Source of the DNA: Actinomycetes bacterium
Lineage (GTDB): Bacteria > Actinomycetota > Acidimicrobiia > Acidimicrobiales > JAMCPL01
NCBI GenBank assembly: GCA_021846725.1
Contig: JAJZWK010000083.1
Location: 1 to 7,018, forward strand
DNA: 7,018 nucleotides
Direction of reading: 5' to 3'
Below the pieces are notes generated by a model. That model searched no databases and had not been told where the DNA came from. It was given only the letters and a program-made list of their open reading frames with translations. Positions 1 to 6,209 of the stretch are shown here, piece by piece (position 1 is the first letter of the stretch; each line of letters opens with the position of its first letter). A program made the position numbers and the translations under genes.

Positions 1-585
1 ATTCAGCATCTTCCCGGTCGTTATGCTCCTTACGATACCTTTGCCTCTACAAGTGCCTTGTGGGGATTGTATCCAAATGATAAGACTCCTCCAAAACCGC
101 TGTTCAGCTATTCAAGCACCGTGCCAAAGGGCATACCGGCTACTCATATACACGATCCAATTTCCAGCTATGCAGATATAGGCTGGCAATACGACGCGCA
201 AACGAAAAAGTATCTGCTCTCTTACTCTGGCACGCCTGCCATGCTTGCTAACGGCAGTCAGATTTCCGCAGCAAATGTAATAGTACAATTGGTCAAAACA
301 TACTCCGGTCCTTATGTGGAAGATGCAGAGGGTGCGTTTGGCGTGCGTGCTCACTTTCTTGGGAGCGGTCCTTTGCTGGTATTCAGAAACGGAGTCGAGA
401 TAAAGGGCACATGGAAACGATCGTCAGAGACCTCTCCTACTCAGCTACTGTCATCTAGTGGATCCACTATTAAATTACAGCCGGGACTTACTTGGGTGGA
501 GATAACCCCAAGTACTGTGCATGTGACTGTCAGTGTTACTGGAGGTGGCAGTGCAGGAGGCAGCTCAGGGAGCAGCTCCTCTTGA
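1..585 (+). CDS. DUF3048 (YerB-like) protein, C-terminal part, 5' end outside window
   Basis: The frame is open from base 1, so the gene begins upstream; 194 residues are visible before the TGA at 583-585. The fold is recognised from the conserved C-terminal half of the DUF3048 family: WQYD at visible residues 62-65, NVIVQ at 92-96, GSGPLLVFRNG at 121-131, GTWKR at 136-140, and a closing PGLTWVEI segment near 161-168. Family members such as Bacillus YerB are usually lipoproteins or secreted proteins of unknown biochemical function, so an extracytoplasmic location is likely here, but the signal peptide is not in the window. The last 14 residues form a Gly/Ser-only tail apart from one Ala, beyond the usual family end. 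A TTG at 58 could be taken as a start, but the conserved domain continues upstream of it, so it is not the real start. The gene is convergent with the GH18 gene. Family assignment is firm; function is unknown. Confidence 0.85.
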   Translation: MQHLPGRYAPYDTFASTSALWGLYPNDKTPPKPLFSYSSTVPKGIPATHIHDPISSYADIGWQYDAQTKKYLLSYSGTPAMLANGSQISAANVIVQLVKTYSGPYVEDAEGAFGVRAHFLGSGPLLVFRNGVEIKGTWKRSSETSPTQLLSSSGSTIKLQPGLTWVEITPSTVHVTVSVTGGGSAGGSSGSSSS

Positions 586-609
586 TCGGCAACGTAGCAT
601 TTTTCTTAG

Positions 610-647
610 TTTTGACATCCTCCCTATGGCTAAAGCCAGGGGCTTGC
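610..647 (+). mobile_element. Possible orphan right end of an IS200/IS605 (TnpB-type) element
   Basis: The stretch starts with TTTTGACATCCTCCC and continues into an imperfect hairpin: 623-630 pairs with 635-642 through four Watson-Crick pairs around a TAAA loop, one further T-A pair, one mismatch, a T-G wobble and two C-G pairs. It ends in GGGGCTTGC. From memory, a GACATCCTCCC block followed by a short stem with a loop containing TAAA and a GGGG-CTT tail is typical of the subterminal palindrome just after tnpB genes, which also forms the 3' end of the omega RNA. No tnpB, tnpA or left end is visible, so this would be a scar or a short non-autonomous element. Neither strand has a T-run after the stem, which argues against a plain terminator. 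The assignment rests on pattern memory. Confidence 0.4.
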
Positions 648-664
648 GGGGCGCGTCTGGTCAG

Positions 665-694
665 TCTAGTGAGTGGCCACTAGATCACGTTTTT
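665..694 (+). terminator. Probable intrinsic terminator of the DUF3048 gene
   Basis: TCTAGTG at 665-671 and CACTAGA at 678-684 form a perfect 7-bp stem with a 6-nt loop. Five bases later comes a run of five T (690-694). The orientation suits the upstream DUF3048 gene. The stem is rather A/T rich, and the gap before the T-run is longer than ideal. The core also contains the palindrome GTGGCCAC, so alternative folds exist. On the opposite strand no T-run follows, so it does not look like a terminator for the GH18 gene. Confidence 0.5.
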
Positions 695-728
695 GTTATC
701 ACAGACTGGGTTTGCAGAGCGCGTTAGG

Positions 729-2948
729 TCAAGATGTGGAAAATGTCCACGTGCCGGAGACGCATTGCGGCCCTTTTACTGTTTGAACGATAAACCTTCC
801 GGTAGAGCCATAGATTCCGTAGACCGGTATGGATTTAGCAGTAGTGAGACATTCGTATTTAGAATTTCCGGTCTGGAACCCATTAAGAGTGCCGTCAGGA
901 TACAAGTTATATTTGTTTGCATCGCTCGATGCAATGGGATATAACGTCACCTGCCTGCCAGAGTAAAAGCCATAGTAGGTATCAGAAGGGATAGTGGTGG
1001 TGGTCGTAGGTGGTGCAGTCGTGGTAGGCGGTGTAGTCGTAGTGGGTGGTGTGGTCGTAGTGGTCGTGGTGGTCGTGGTGGTGGGTGTGGTGGGAAATGT
1101 CTTTATAACTGATGCATTGCCAGCAAGAGCAGCTATCATAGAGTTATCATTCCCCTCCATACCGATTGCCCATGCTCCCACCCCTCTTATTCCGTAAGCA
1201 TTGGCTGCTTGGACCTTCAGAGCTATGGATGTCGGGTTGTCGAAAAATGCCTGGTACCACTGAGAGCCTACCTTGTAAGGCATCCATGGCGTACTGGTGG
1301 CAGGATCCCAATATACCTGGTTACCGGTGGACATTATTTGGGCGTAAGTTTCGGGCACAGGACTTCCTGTAGCGGGATCCCCAAGTGCTCCCCCAGTGGT
1401 AGGCCAGACATATCCATAGAAAGGAAGTCCAAGGATGACCTTTGAAGCTGGTACTACGCTGGTGTATTCGCTTAAGGCCGTTTCGACATCGAAGCTGGAA
1501 GCGCTTGTAAGAGGAGAGGTAGGAGATGGTATCGTCTGGGAATTCATATCGTATGCCATCACGAAAAATGCATTCACACTCGGAGCCAGTCTGTTGATGT
1601 CAAAGAAGCCGTAAGGGTCACCGGCAGAGGAAGCGTAGGTATCCATAGTCACTTGCCAGTATGGGTTTGCAGAACGTATTGCTGTGGATACAACGGAGAC
1701 AAACTTGGCCAAGCCATGCCGGTCAGCTGCACCGGTTCCCTCGAGGTCGAGATTTAAGCCGTTTAGTTGCTCTGACTGCAGGATAGGGATGACCTGCTGA
1801 GCGAGATTGCTACCCGTAGATTGTGGATGTGCAGATAAGTTGTTCAGGGCTGATTGACTGAAACAGTTTACTGTCAGTACTACTCTTGTAGAAGCTTCAT
1901 GGGCAACGGTAATGAAGTTGCTCAGTTGCTGACTCTCGAGTCCGCTCCACCCTGACCCGGATCGAATCAACGAGCCATTTCCCTGTATATGTACGGCAAA
2001 GTAAGATACCGTAGTCAGTTGTGACAGGTTGATTTGAGGTATGTCGGGTAGTTGCCAATAGGGGAGGAATGCGAAGACCTCATGAGGTTCCAGTGGAGCC
2101 GCGTTGGCTATATTGGGCGGCAGAGGAGCAGGTGGAGTGGTTGCCTTTTTGAAAGTCACGTGTTTTTTCATTGCAGCAATTAACTTTTCCAGAGCGATAG
2201 ACTCGTTTGATGACGTGGTCGGGGATGAGGTATGACCGGTTGTCGGGGCGGTGGGTGACAGGTATTCATTACGGCTTTCTACGACGCTATCATGTTGGGG
2301 CGTCTTATGGCGTGCAAGATACTGCGGCTGGCTTAGTAGGCTAATTCCCAGTATCCCCACCAGTAGCATCGAGGTCATACTGGTGGCTCCCAACAACTGT
2401 ACGCGGCGGGTACCACTTGGAAGAGGAATCTTTTGGTCGGAAGCGTTACTGTACTGTGAAGATGCCACTGGTGCTGAACGTACATGTCGTGGAGTCGCCG
2501 TCAGCCCCAGGGAGCGTATTGGCTGTAATGCGGCATGGACTAGAACGTTACTTCCGGTAGTGATATTTTTACATACTATGCGTACTGTGCGAGTTACTGG
2601 TCTGCATGCTACGTAGAACGATTGTATCGCTGATGTATTATTTACTGTGGATGCCAGCCTGTATAACGGCTTAGCCAATTTGTAGGCCAACTTCACAGCG
2701 GGAGAGGTCACCTTGCGGATGGCATTGTATGATGCCGATGCAAACAGGATTACTGCAATGCCAGCCAGTTCAGCGATACATCCAATACCTCCTGCAACAT
2801 ATGTCAATCCATCTTTTGTGGAACGGCGTACAGAATGCAAGGCGCGTCTCAATGTCTGGCGTATGTGCTGATTTTCTAAGTACTTCTGTGCTCGTTGCGT
2901 ATACCTGCGGATGTGTTGGAGGATGCGTTGTGTCACTATTTGCAACAT
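729..2948 (-). CDS. Membrane-anchored GH18 family glycoside hydrolase with Thr/Pro linker
   Basis: A 739-residue protein. Residues 1-45 are strongly basic. Hydrophobic segments at about 50-72 and 190-206 could span or anchor to the membrane. A low-complexity stretch follows, then a GH18 domain at about 290-617. The GH18 signature is NGLNLDLE at 396-403, with Glu403 as the expected catalytic acid and Asp401 retained; the first Asp of the classic DGxDxDxE is Asn, and the second is Asn as also seen in YaaH/SleL-type enzymes. Other family marks are LGLPFYGYVWP (506-516), MAYDMN (464-469) and GVGAWAIGMEGND (589-601). The linker at 620-652 has 25 Thr in 33 residues. The last ~85 residues form an unrecognised domain with two Cys (700, 729) that could pair. 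The role is probably cell-envelope glycan (peptidoglycan or chitin-like) hydrolysis outside the membrane; the substrate is not deducible. No good ribosome site precedes the ATG at 2948 (a GAGG lies 14 nt away), so the true start may be further in. Confidence 0.85.
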   Translation of the reverse strand: MLQIVTQRILQHIRRYTQRAQKYLENQHIRQTLRRALHSVRRSTKDGLTYVAGGIGCIAELAGIAVILFASASYNAIRKVTSPAVKLAYKLAKPLYRLASTVNNTSAIQSFYVACRPVTRTVRIVCKNITTGSNVLVHAALQPIRSLGLTATPRHVRSAPVASSQYSNASDQKIPLPSGTRRVQLLGATSMTSMLLVGILGISLLSQPQYLARHKTPQHDSVVESRNEYLSPTAPTTGHTSSPTTSSNESIALEKLIAAMKKHVTFKKATTPPAPLPPNIANAAPLEPHEVFAFLPYWQLPDIPQINLSQLTTVSYFAVHIQGNGSLIRSGSGWSGLESQQLSNFITVAHEASTRVVLTVNCFSQSALNNLSAHPQSTGSNLAQQVIPILQSEQLNGLNLDLEGTGAADRHGLAKFVSVVSTAIRSANPYWQVTMDTYASSAGDPYGFFDINRLAPSVNAFFVMAYDMNSQTIPSPTSPLTSASSFDVETALSEYTSVVPASKVILGLPFYGYVWPTTGGALGDPATGSPVPETYAQIMSTGNQVYWDPATSTPWMPYKVGSQWYQAFFDNPTSIALKVQAANAYGIRGVGAWAIGMEGNDNSMIAALAGNASVIKTFPTTPTTTTTTTTTTTPPTTTTPPTTTAPPTTTTTIPSDTYYGFYSGRQVTLYPIASSDANKYNLYPDGTLNGFQTGNSKYECLTTAKSIPVYGIYGSTGRFIVQTVKGPQCVSGTWTFSTS
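993..1091 (-). repeat. Thr/Pro codon repeat tract (low-complexity linker DNA)
   Basis: This simple-sequence tract encodes residues 620-652 of the GH18 protein, including an uninterrupted run of 11 Thr. All Thr codons are ACN, so the plus strand is an almost pure G/T series of GGT, CGT, AGT and GGG triplets with many GG pairs. Such a strand could fold into two-layer G-quadruplexes and is prone to slippage in steps of three. In the protein it is a flexible, extracytoplasmic-type linker separating the catalytic domain from the C-terminal domain. Confidence 0.9.
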
Positions 2949-3029
2949 AAGGTAATATATTGCCTCATAGTGGTCGTGTTATGCAATAGGTCGGATGGTT
3001 TATTGTTCAATAATTTATATTAATTGTGC

Positions 3030-3057
3030 TTGGCATTCTGTTTTGATGCCTTATAAA
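3030..3057 (+). promoter_or_regulatory. Sigma70-like promoter for the pnt operon
   Basis: TTGGCA (3030-3035) and TATAAA (3052-3057) are separated by 16 bp, each matching 5 of 6 bases of the housekeeping consensus. The predicted transcript would start near 3064, leaving a leader of about 115 nt before pntAA. A small inverted repeat, GGCAT at 3032-3036 and ATGCC at 3046-3050, overlaps the -35 box and spacer and could be an operator. The surrounding 2949-3060 stretch is A/T rich and must also hold the promoter of the divergent GH18 gene, for which I see no convincing boxes. Confidence 0.55.
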
Positions 3058-3141
3058 TAGCATTACGTTATCCGGCAAGTCAGTGGCATCATCTGGGCGG
3101 CGAGAATCTAGGGTTATTTATTAGACAGACCACTCATTTTC

Positions 3142-3166
3142 ATCCGGAATGGACTTTGGTCCGGAT
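3142..3166 (+). promoter_or_regulatory. Leader hairpin directly upstream of pntAA
   Basis: ATCCGGA (3142-3148) and TCCGGAT (3160-3166) form a perfect 7-bp stem around an 11-nt loop, ending 11 nt before the pntAA ATG. A competing hairpin, GGAC (3151-3154) with GTCC (3159-3162), uses part of the same bases, so the two folds exclude each other. Each outer arm also contains the palindrome TCCGGA, so this could instead be a pair of protein-binding half sites 17 bp apart. The only SD-like bases (GGAT, 3163-3166) sit inside the 3' arm. Confidence 0.4.
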
Positions 3167-3177
3167 AATGTGATGAA

Positions 3178-4317
3178 ATGAATATCATGAAACTTGCTGT
3201 TGTGTCAGAAAGTATAGCCGGAGAAAAGAGGGTGGCTACTGTTCCTGATGCCGTACGTCGGCTGGTAGCTGCTGGATGGGAAGTGCATGTGCAATCTGGT
3301 GCCGGAATACATTCACAATTTACTGATGCCATGTATGAGCAGGCCGGTGCAACAGTATCTCCTGATGTTGCTGCAACTTTGTCCGGTGCAGATATTGTAG
3401 CCAAGGTACGACCGCTTACTCCAGAGGAGGCCTCCAATATACCCGAGGGAGCCTCCGTGGTAAGCTTTATGCAACCAGCAGCAGATCGTGATACGATTAA
3501 GGTGCTTATGGCCAGGAAGGTCACTGCATATAGTTTTGATCTGTTGCCTAGAATCAGCAGGGCTCAGTCGATGGATGCCCTCTCTTCGCAGGCTACAGTG
3601 TCAGGCTACAGGGCTGCGCTGGTTGCTGCTACCATACTTCCAAAATTCTTCCCGATGTTCATGACTGCTGCCGGTACCATTCCTCCCGCAAAGGTCATGG
3701 TCATGGGTGCAGGAGTGGCTGGTTTACAGGCAATCGCAACAGCGAAGCGGCTGGGGGCTCAGGTGCGGGCGTATGACGTACGCACCGCTGCAAAGGAAGA
3801 GGTGGAATCACTCGGTGCTACGTTTATCCAGCTTGACTTGGAGGCCCAGGAAGGAGCCGGAGGGTACGCAAAAGAACAGTCTGAAGAGTTTCTCGCTCGT
3901 CAGCGAGAACTGATAGGCAAAGAGGTAGCGGCTTCAGATGTAGTGATTACCACAGCTGCCATTCCAGGTCGCAGGGCACCCCTGCTGGTCACCAGAGAGA
4001 TGGTCGAGATGATGTCTCCTGGGGCTGTAGTAGTGGATATGGCTGCTGATTCGGGAGGCAATTGCGAGGTAACCGAGCCAGGTAAAGATGTCGTCCTCAA
4101 TGGAGTGACGGTAAGGGGGCTGAGCAATCCACCTTCATCGATGCCTGAGCATGCAAGTTTTTTGTTTGCACGTAATGTGGCCAGTTTCCTGGGACTACTG
4201 GTGAAAGATGGAGAATTCGCTCCTGATTTCGATGATGAGATAGTGTCGGGCATGTGTGTAACCAGAGACGGTCTTATACCGAACGATGCTGTGGCATCTG
4301 TTGTGAATGCTGAATAG
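3178..4317 (+). CDS. pntAA: NAD(P) transhydrogenase subunit alpha part 1 (soluble NAD(H)-binding domain I)
   Basis: A 379-residue protein, full length compared with the roughly 384-residue Rhodospirillum rubrum PntAA. It is the cytoplasmic NAD(H)-binding domain of the proton-translocating transhydrogenase (NADH + NADP+ to NAD+ + NADPH, driven by proton entry). Visible marks are the N-terminal alanine dehydrogenase/PNT lobe, the RISRAQSMD segment at 125-133 with the Arg, Gln and Asp known to act at the NAD/NADP interface (R125, Q130, D133), the Rossmann loop GAGVAG at 177-182, the mobile loop around GGYAKE (228-233), and DMAADSGGNCE at 287-297. The ATG at 3178 (MNIMK) is used; the ATG at 3187 (residue 4) is an equally plausible start because neither has a clear Shine-Dalgarno sequence. 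It is first in an operon with pntAB and pntB. Its frame remains open for 53 codons after the TAG stop. Confidence 0.96.
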   Translation: MNIMKLAVVSESIAGEKRVATVPDAVRRLVAAGWEVHVQSGAGIHSQFTDAMYEQAGATVSPDVAATLSGADIVAKVRPLTPEEASNIPEGASVVSFMQPAADRDTIKVLMARKVTAYSFDLLPRISRAQSMDALSSQATVSGYRAALVAATILPKFFPMFMTAAGTIPPAKVMVMGAGVAGLQAIATAKRLGAQVRAYDVRTAAKEEVESLGATFIQLDLEAQEGAGGYAKEQSEEFLARQRELIGKEVAASDVVITTAAIPGRRAPLLVTREMVEMMSPGAVVVDMAADSGGNCEVTEPGKDVVLNGVTVRGLSNPPSSMPEHASFLFARNVASFLGLLVKDGEFAPDFDDEIVSGMCVTRDGLIPNDAVASVVNAE

Positions 4318-4475
4318 GCGAGATCATTGGGTGTTGTAGTGCTGCAGCCTGACAGTGATAAGCAGTTTGGATCGTTCGTATTTTTGGATCGAATCTCTGA
4401 TCGTTCTGCGATCAGCTGGTGCGATCTTGGCGGTGGCATAGAAGCTGTTGGAGGTAGTTATGATTGGAGGAAATT
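4318..4475 (+). other. 158-bp spacer between pntAA and pntAB with GATCG motifs and open frame
   Basis: Unusually long for genes encoding parts of one complex. In the pntAA frame it has no stop between the TAG at 4315-4317 and a TGA at 4477-4479, which overlaps the pntAB ATG as ATGA. It contains GATCG at 4370, 4387 and 4399 and CGATC at 4409 and 4422, plus a 9-bp direct repeat TTTGGATCG (4366-4374 and 4383-4391). CTGATCG (4397-4403) and CGATCAG (4409-4415) make a perfect 7-bp hairpin with a 5-nt loop. No T-run follows this hairpin, so it is not a standard terminator; a role in mRNA processing or in setting subunit ratio is possible. No recognisable protein is encoded. Confidence 0.6.
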
Positions 4476-4478
4476 ATG
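4447..4478 (+). promoter_or_regulatory. Tandemly duplicated SD-ATG translation start module of pntAB
   Basis: Two directly adjacent 16-bp units match at 13 of 16 positions. The first, GTTGGAGGTAGTTATG, spans 4447-4462; the second, ATTGGAGGAAATTATG, spans 4463-4478. Each has GGAGG followed by a 5-nt spacer and ATG. The second ATG (4476) starts pntAB. The first (4460) starts a 7-codon ORF in another frame. This settles the pntAB start: a TTG at 4464 lies inside the second SD module and is not the start. Confidence 0.75.
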
Positions 4479-4483
4479 AATAG
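4460..4483 (+). CDS. Seven-codon leader ORF overlapping the pntAB start
   Basis: An ATG with its own GGAGG (4450-4454) at good spacing begins the peptide MIGGNYE, ending at TAG 4481-4483, eight bases across the pntAB start (4476). A ribosome finishing this ORF would stop right over the pntAB start and could re-initiate there. It is more likely a by-product of the duplication of the start region, or a coupling device, than a gene for a functional peptide. Translation is not demonstrated by the sequence. Confidence 0.3.
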   Translation: MIGGNYE

Positions 4484-4805
4484 CGGTATACTTCAGTTTA
4501 TTACGGTGTTCGTGCTGGCAGCTTTTGTCGGTTACGAGGTAATATCTAAGGTTCCCAGTATCCTGCATACGCCGTTGATGTCGGGTACCAACGCAGTTCA
4601 CGGCATTATACTGCTGGGAGCGATCTTGACCTGCGGGGTATCGCATGGACCTCTTCAAATTACTCTCGGAATAATTGTCGTGATTCTGGCTACGTTGAAT
4701 GTCGTGGGTGGGTTCGTAGTAACAGATAGAATGCTGGAAATGTTCAAAGCTAGACCAAATGTCCAGAGGGAGAAGAGCGATACACAGACCAAGGAGGCGT
4801 CATGA
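4476..4805 (+). CDS. pntAB: NAD(P) transhydrogenase subunit alpha part 2 (membrane subunit)
   Basis: A 109-residue membrane protein, the usual size for the separate PntAB subunit of three-gene transhydrogenases. It supplies the alpha-side helices of the proton channel (domain II). Three hydrophobic segments lie at about residues 4-22, 37-54 and 58-80. Family-specific motifs are GYEVISKVPSILHTPLMSG (19-37), NAVHGI (39-44) and ATLNVVGGFVVTDRML (72-87). The tail is polar and charged. The start is fixed by GGAGG at 4466-4470, 5 nt before ATG 4476. The gene overlaps pntB by 4 bp (ATGA at 4802-4805), which implies translational coupling. It is separated from pntAA by an unusual 158-bp spacer. Confidence 0.95.
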   Translation: MNSGILQFITVFVLAAFVGYEVISKVPSILHTPLMSGTNAVHGIILLGAILTCGVSHGPLQITLGIIVVILATLNVVGGFVVTDRMLEMFKARPNVQREKSDTQTKEAS

Positions 4806-6190
4806 GTCTTGGCACAGGTCGTGAAGTAGCTTACCTCGTCGCTGCAATCTGTTTTATTCTGGCCATGAAGGGGCTGTCCTCTCCGAAACGAGCCAGGGCA
4901 GGCAACCTGCTGGGTGCTGCCGGAATGATAGTGGCTATAGCGATTACCTTTACTACTCCTGGCATTCATAATTTGTGGGCGATTGCTCTTGGTATGGTCG
5001 TAGGCGTAGCTATCGGTGTGCCAGCAGCGCGTCTGGTGAAGATGACTGCCATGCCACAGATGGTTGCCGCATTTAATGGTGTAGGTGGTGCGGCAGCGGC
5101 GCTGGTTTCCATCATGCACTTTTCGTTCTCACCGGTGAGCCTCTCTACGCTTGCTACCTATCAGGTCTTTGAAGTCATCTTCGGAGTGGTGGTCGGGAGT
5201 ATATCGTTTACAGGTTCTATAATTGCATTTTCCAAGCTTCAGGAGATCATGCCGGGTAGACCGATTACATATCCTGCCCAGCAGCCAGTCAATGCTGTGG
5301 TTGCTCTGGGTATAGTAGGCTGTATTCTGGCTGTACTGGTGGATCCAAGTAAGTTGGTGATGCTGGTAGTCCTCATACTGGCATTGTTATTCGGTGTTGC
5401 ATTCACGTTGCCGGTAGGTGGTGCTGATGCCCCTGTGCTCATATCGCTGTTGAACTCGTTCACCGGTCTTGCGGTGGCGGCTACAGGATTTACCCTGCAT
5501 TCTAATGTGCTGATCGTAGCAGGTACCTTGGTTGGGGCTTCGGGTATGCTGCTGACGAGGATGATGAGCCAGGCCATGGGTAGATCCATACCAAACATAC
5601 TATTTTCTGCATTTGGATCGGTGGTCACCTCCTCTGGTGCCACCGAGAAGGAGGGCAGGAGCGTCAAGAGTGGTACTGCAGATGATATAGGAGTGCTTCT
5701 TGCCTATTCCAACAAGGTAGCTATTGTTCCAGGGTACGGGTTGGCGGTGGCTCAAGCCCAGCACGTCGCCAGAGAGTTGGCTGAGACTCTTCAGAAAAGG
5801 GGCATAGACGTATTTTATGCTATTCATCCGGTAGCCGGACGTATGCCGGGACATATGAATGTTCTGTTGGCGGAGGCCAATGTTCCTTACGACGAGCTGA
5901 AAGAGATGGACAGTGCCAACTCCGAGATGAGCACGGTAGATGTTGCGCTCGTAGTAGGAGCTAATGACGTGGTCAACCCTGCAGCCAAGAACTCACCGGG
6001 CAGTCCAATATACGGGATGCCCATTATCGAGGTATCTCAGGCAAAGGCAGTTATATTTCTGAAGAGATCGATGAGGCCAGGGTTTGCCGGTATAGACAAT
6101 GATCTGCTGTACGACGAGAAGACTACTATGTTGTTTGGGGATGCGAAAGATTCACTGTCCAAGCTGGTAAGTGCAGTAGCTGCTGCCTGA
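4802..6190 (+). CDS. pntB: NAD(P) transhydrogenase subunit beta (channel and NADP(H)-binding domain III)
   Basis: A 462-residue protein, normal length for PntB. The N-terminal ~290 residues hold about eight to nine membrane helices forming the proton channel; MPQMVAAFNGVGG at 84-96 carries Asn92 where Escherichia coli has the channel His91, and SLLNSFTG (215-222) carries Asn218, matching E. coli Asn222. The C-terminal domain III binds NADP(H): GYGLAVAQAQ (311-320), HPVAGRMPGHMNVLLAEA (342-359), GANDVVNPAA (386-395) and KRSMRPGFAG (421-430). The start at 4802 overlaps the pntAB stop by ATGA and has a strong AAGGAGG (4791-4797) 4 nt upstream. It is the last gene of the operon. All expected key motifs are intact, so the enzyme should be active. 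It probably supplies NADPH at the expense of the proton gradient. Confidence 0.97.
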   Translation: MSLGTGREVAYLVAAICFILAMKGLSSPKRARAGNLLGAAGMIVAIAITFTTPGIHNLWAIALGMVVGVAIGVPAARLVKMTAMPQMVAAFNGVGGAAAALVSIMHFSFSPVSLSTLATYQVFEVIFGVVVGSISFTGSIIAFSKLQEIMPGRPITYPAQQPVNAVVALGIVGCILAVLVDPSKLVMLVVLILALLFGVAFTLPVGGADAPVLISLLNSFTGLAVAATGFTLHSNVLIVAGTLVGASGMLLTRMMSQAMGRSIPNILFSAFGSVVTSSGATEKEGRSVKSGTADDIGVLLAYSNKVAIVPGYGLAVAQAQHVARELAETLQKRGIDVFYAIHPVAGRMPGHMNVLLAEANVPYDELKEMDSANSEMSTVDVALVVGANDVVNPAAKNSPGSPIYGMPIIEVSQAKAVIFLKRSMRPGFAGIDNDLLYDEKTTMLFGDAKDSLSKLVSAVAAA

Positions 6191-6199
6191 GTAGGCAGC
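6182..6199 (+). terminator. Hairpin over the pntB stop codon, weak terminator candidate
   Basis: GCTGCC (6182-6187) and GGCAGC (6194-6199) form a perfect 6-bp, G/C-rich stem whose 6-nt loop contains the pntB TGA. The following bases (TTATGAGCCGTTCTTT) are only partly T rich, so an intrinsic terminator is possible but not convincing; it could also protect the mRNA 3' end. Confidence 0.35.
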
Positions 6200-6209
6200 T
6201 TATGAGCCG

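Noticed and set aside
736..750. GTGGA/TCCAC hairpin as a terminator for the GH18 gene
   Set aside because: Only 5 bp, located inside the coding end, and no T-run follows on the minus strand.
993..1091. CRISPR-like or VNTR array
   Set aside because: There are no spacers and no constant-length repeat; it is a codon repeat within a protein linker.
994..1197. Val/Gly-rich plus-strand frame
   Set aside because: It is the complement of the ACN Thr repeat of the GH18 gene, a low-complexity artefact.
2251..2616. 121-codon plus-strand frame
   Set aside because: Opposite the GH18 N-terminal region, without motifs; the minus-strand frame is far longer and contains GH18 signatures.
3114..3524. 136-codon minus-strand frame overlapping the pntAA leader
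   Set aside because: Mostly antisense to conserved pntAA codons, with no family resemblance.
3900..4439. 179-codon open frame on the minus strand opposite pntAA and the spacer
   Set aside because: It lies antisense to the well-conserved pntAA end, has no recognisable domain and Ser/Thr-rich composition typical of a shadow frame.
4464..4475. TTG at 4464 as an earlier pntAB start
   Set aside because: It lies within the GGAGG-bearing module, leaving no upstream SD at the right distance; ATG 4476 has ideal spacing.
4655..5119. 154-codon minus-strand frame opposite pntAB/pntB
   Set aside because: Antisense to two certain genes, with a His/Cys/Arg-rich composition unlike a real protein.
5239..5667. 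142-codon minus-strand frame opposite pntB
   Set aside because: Mirror of membrane-helix codons in pntB; no motif or ribosome site.
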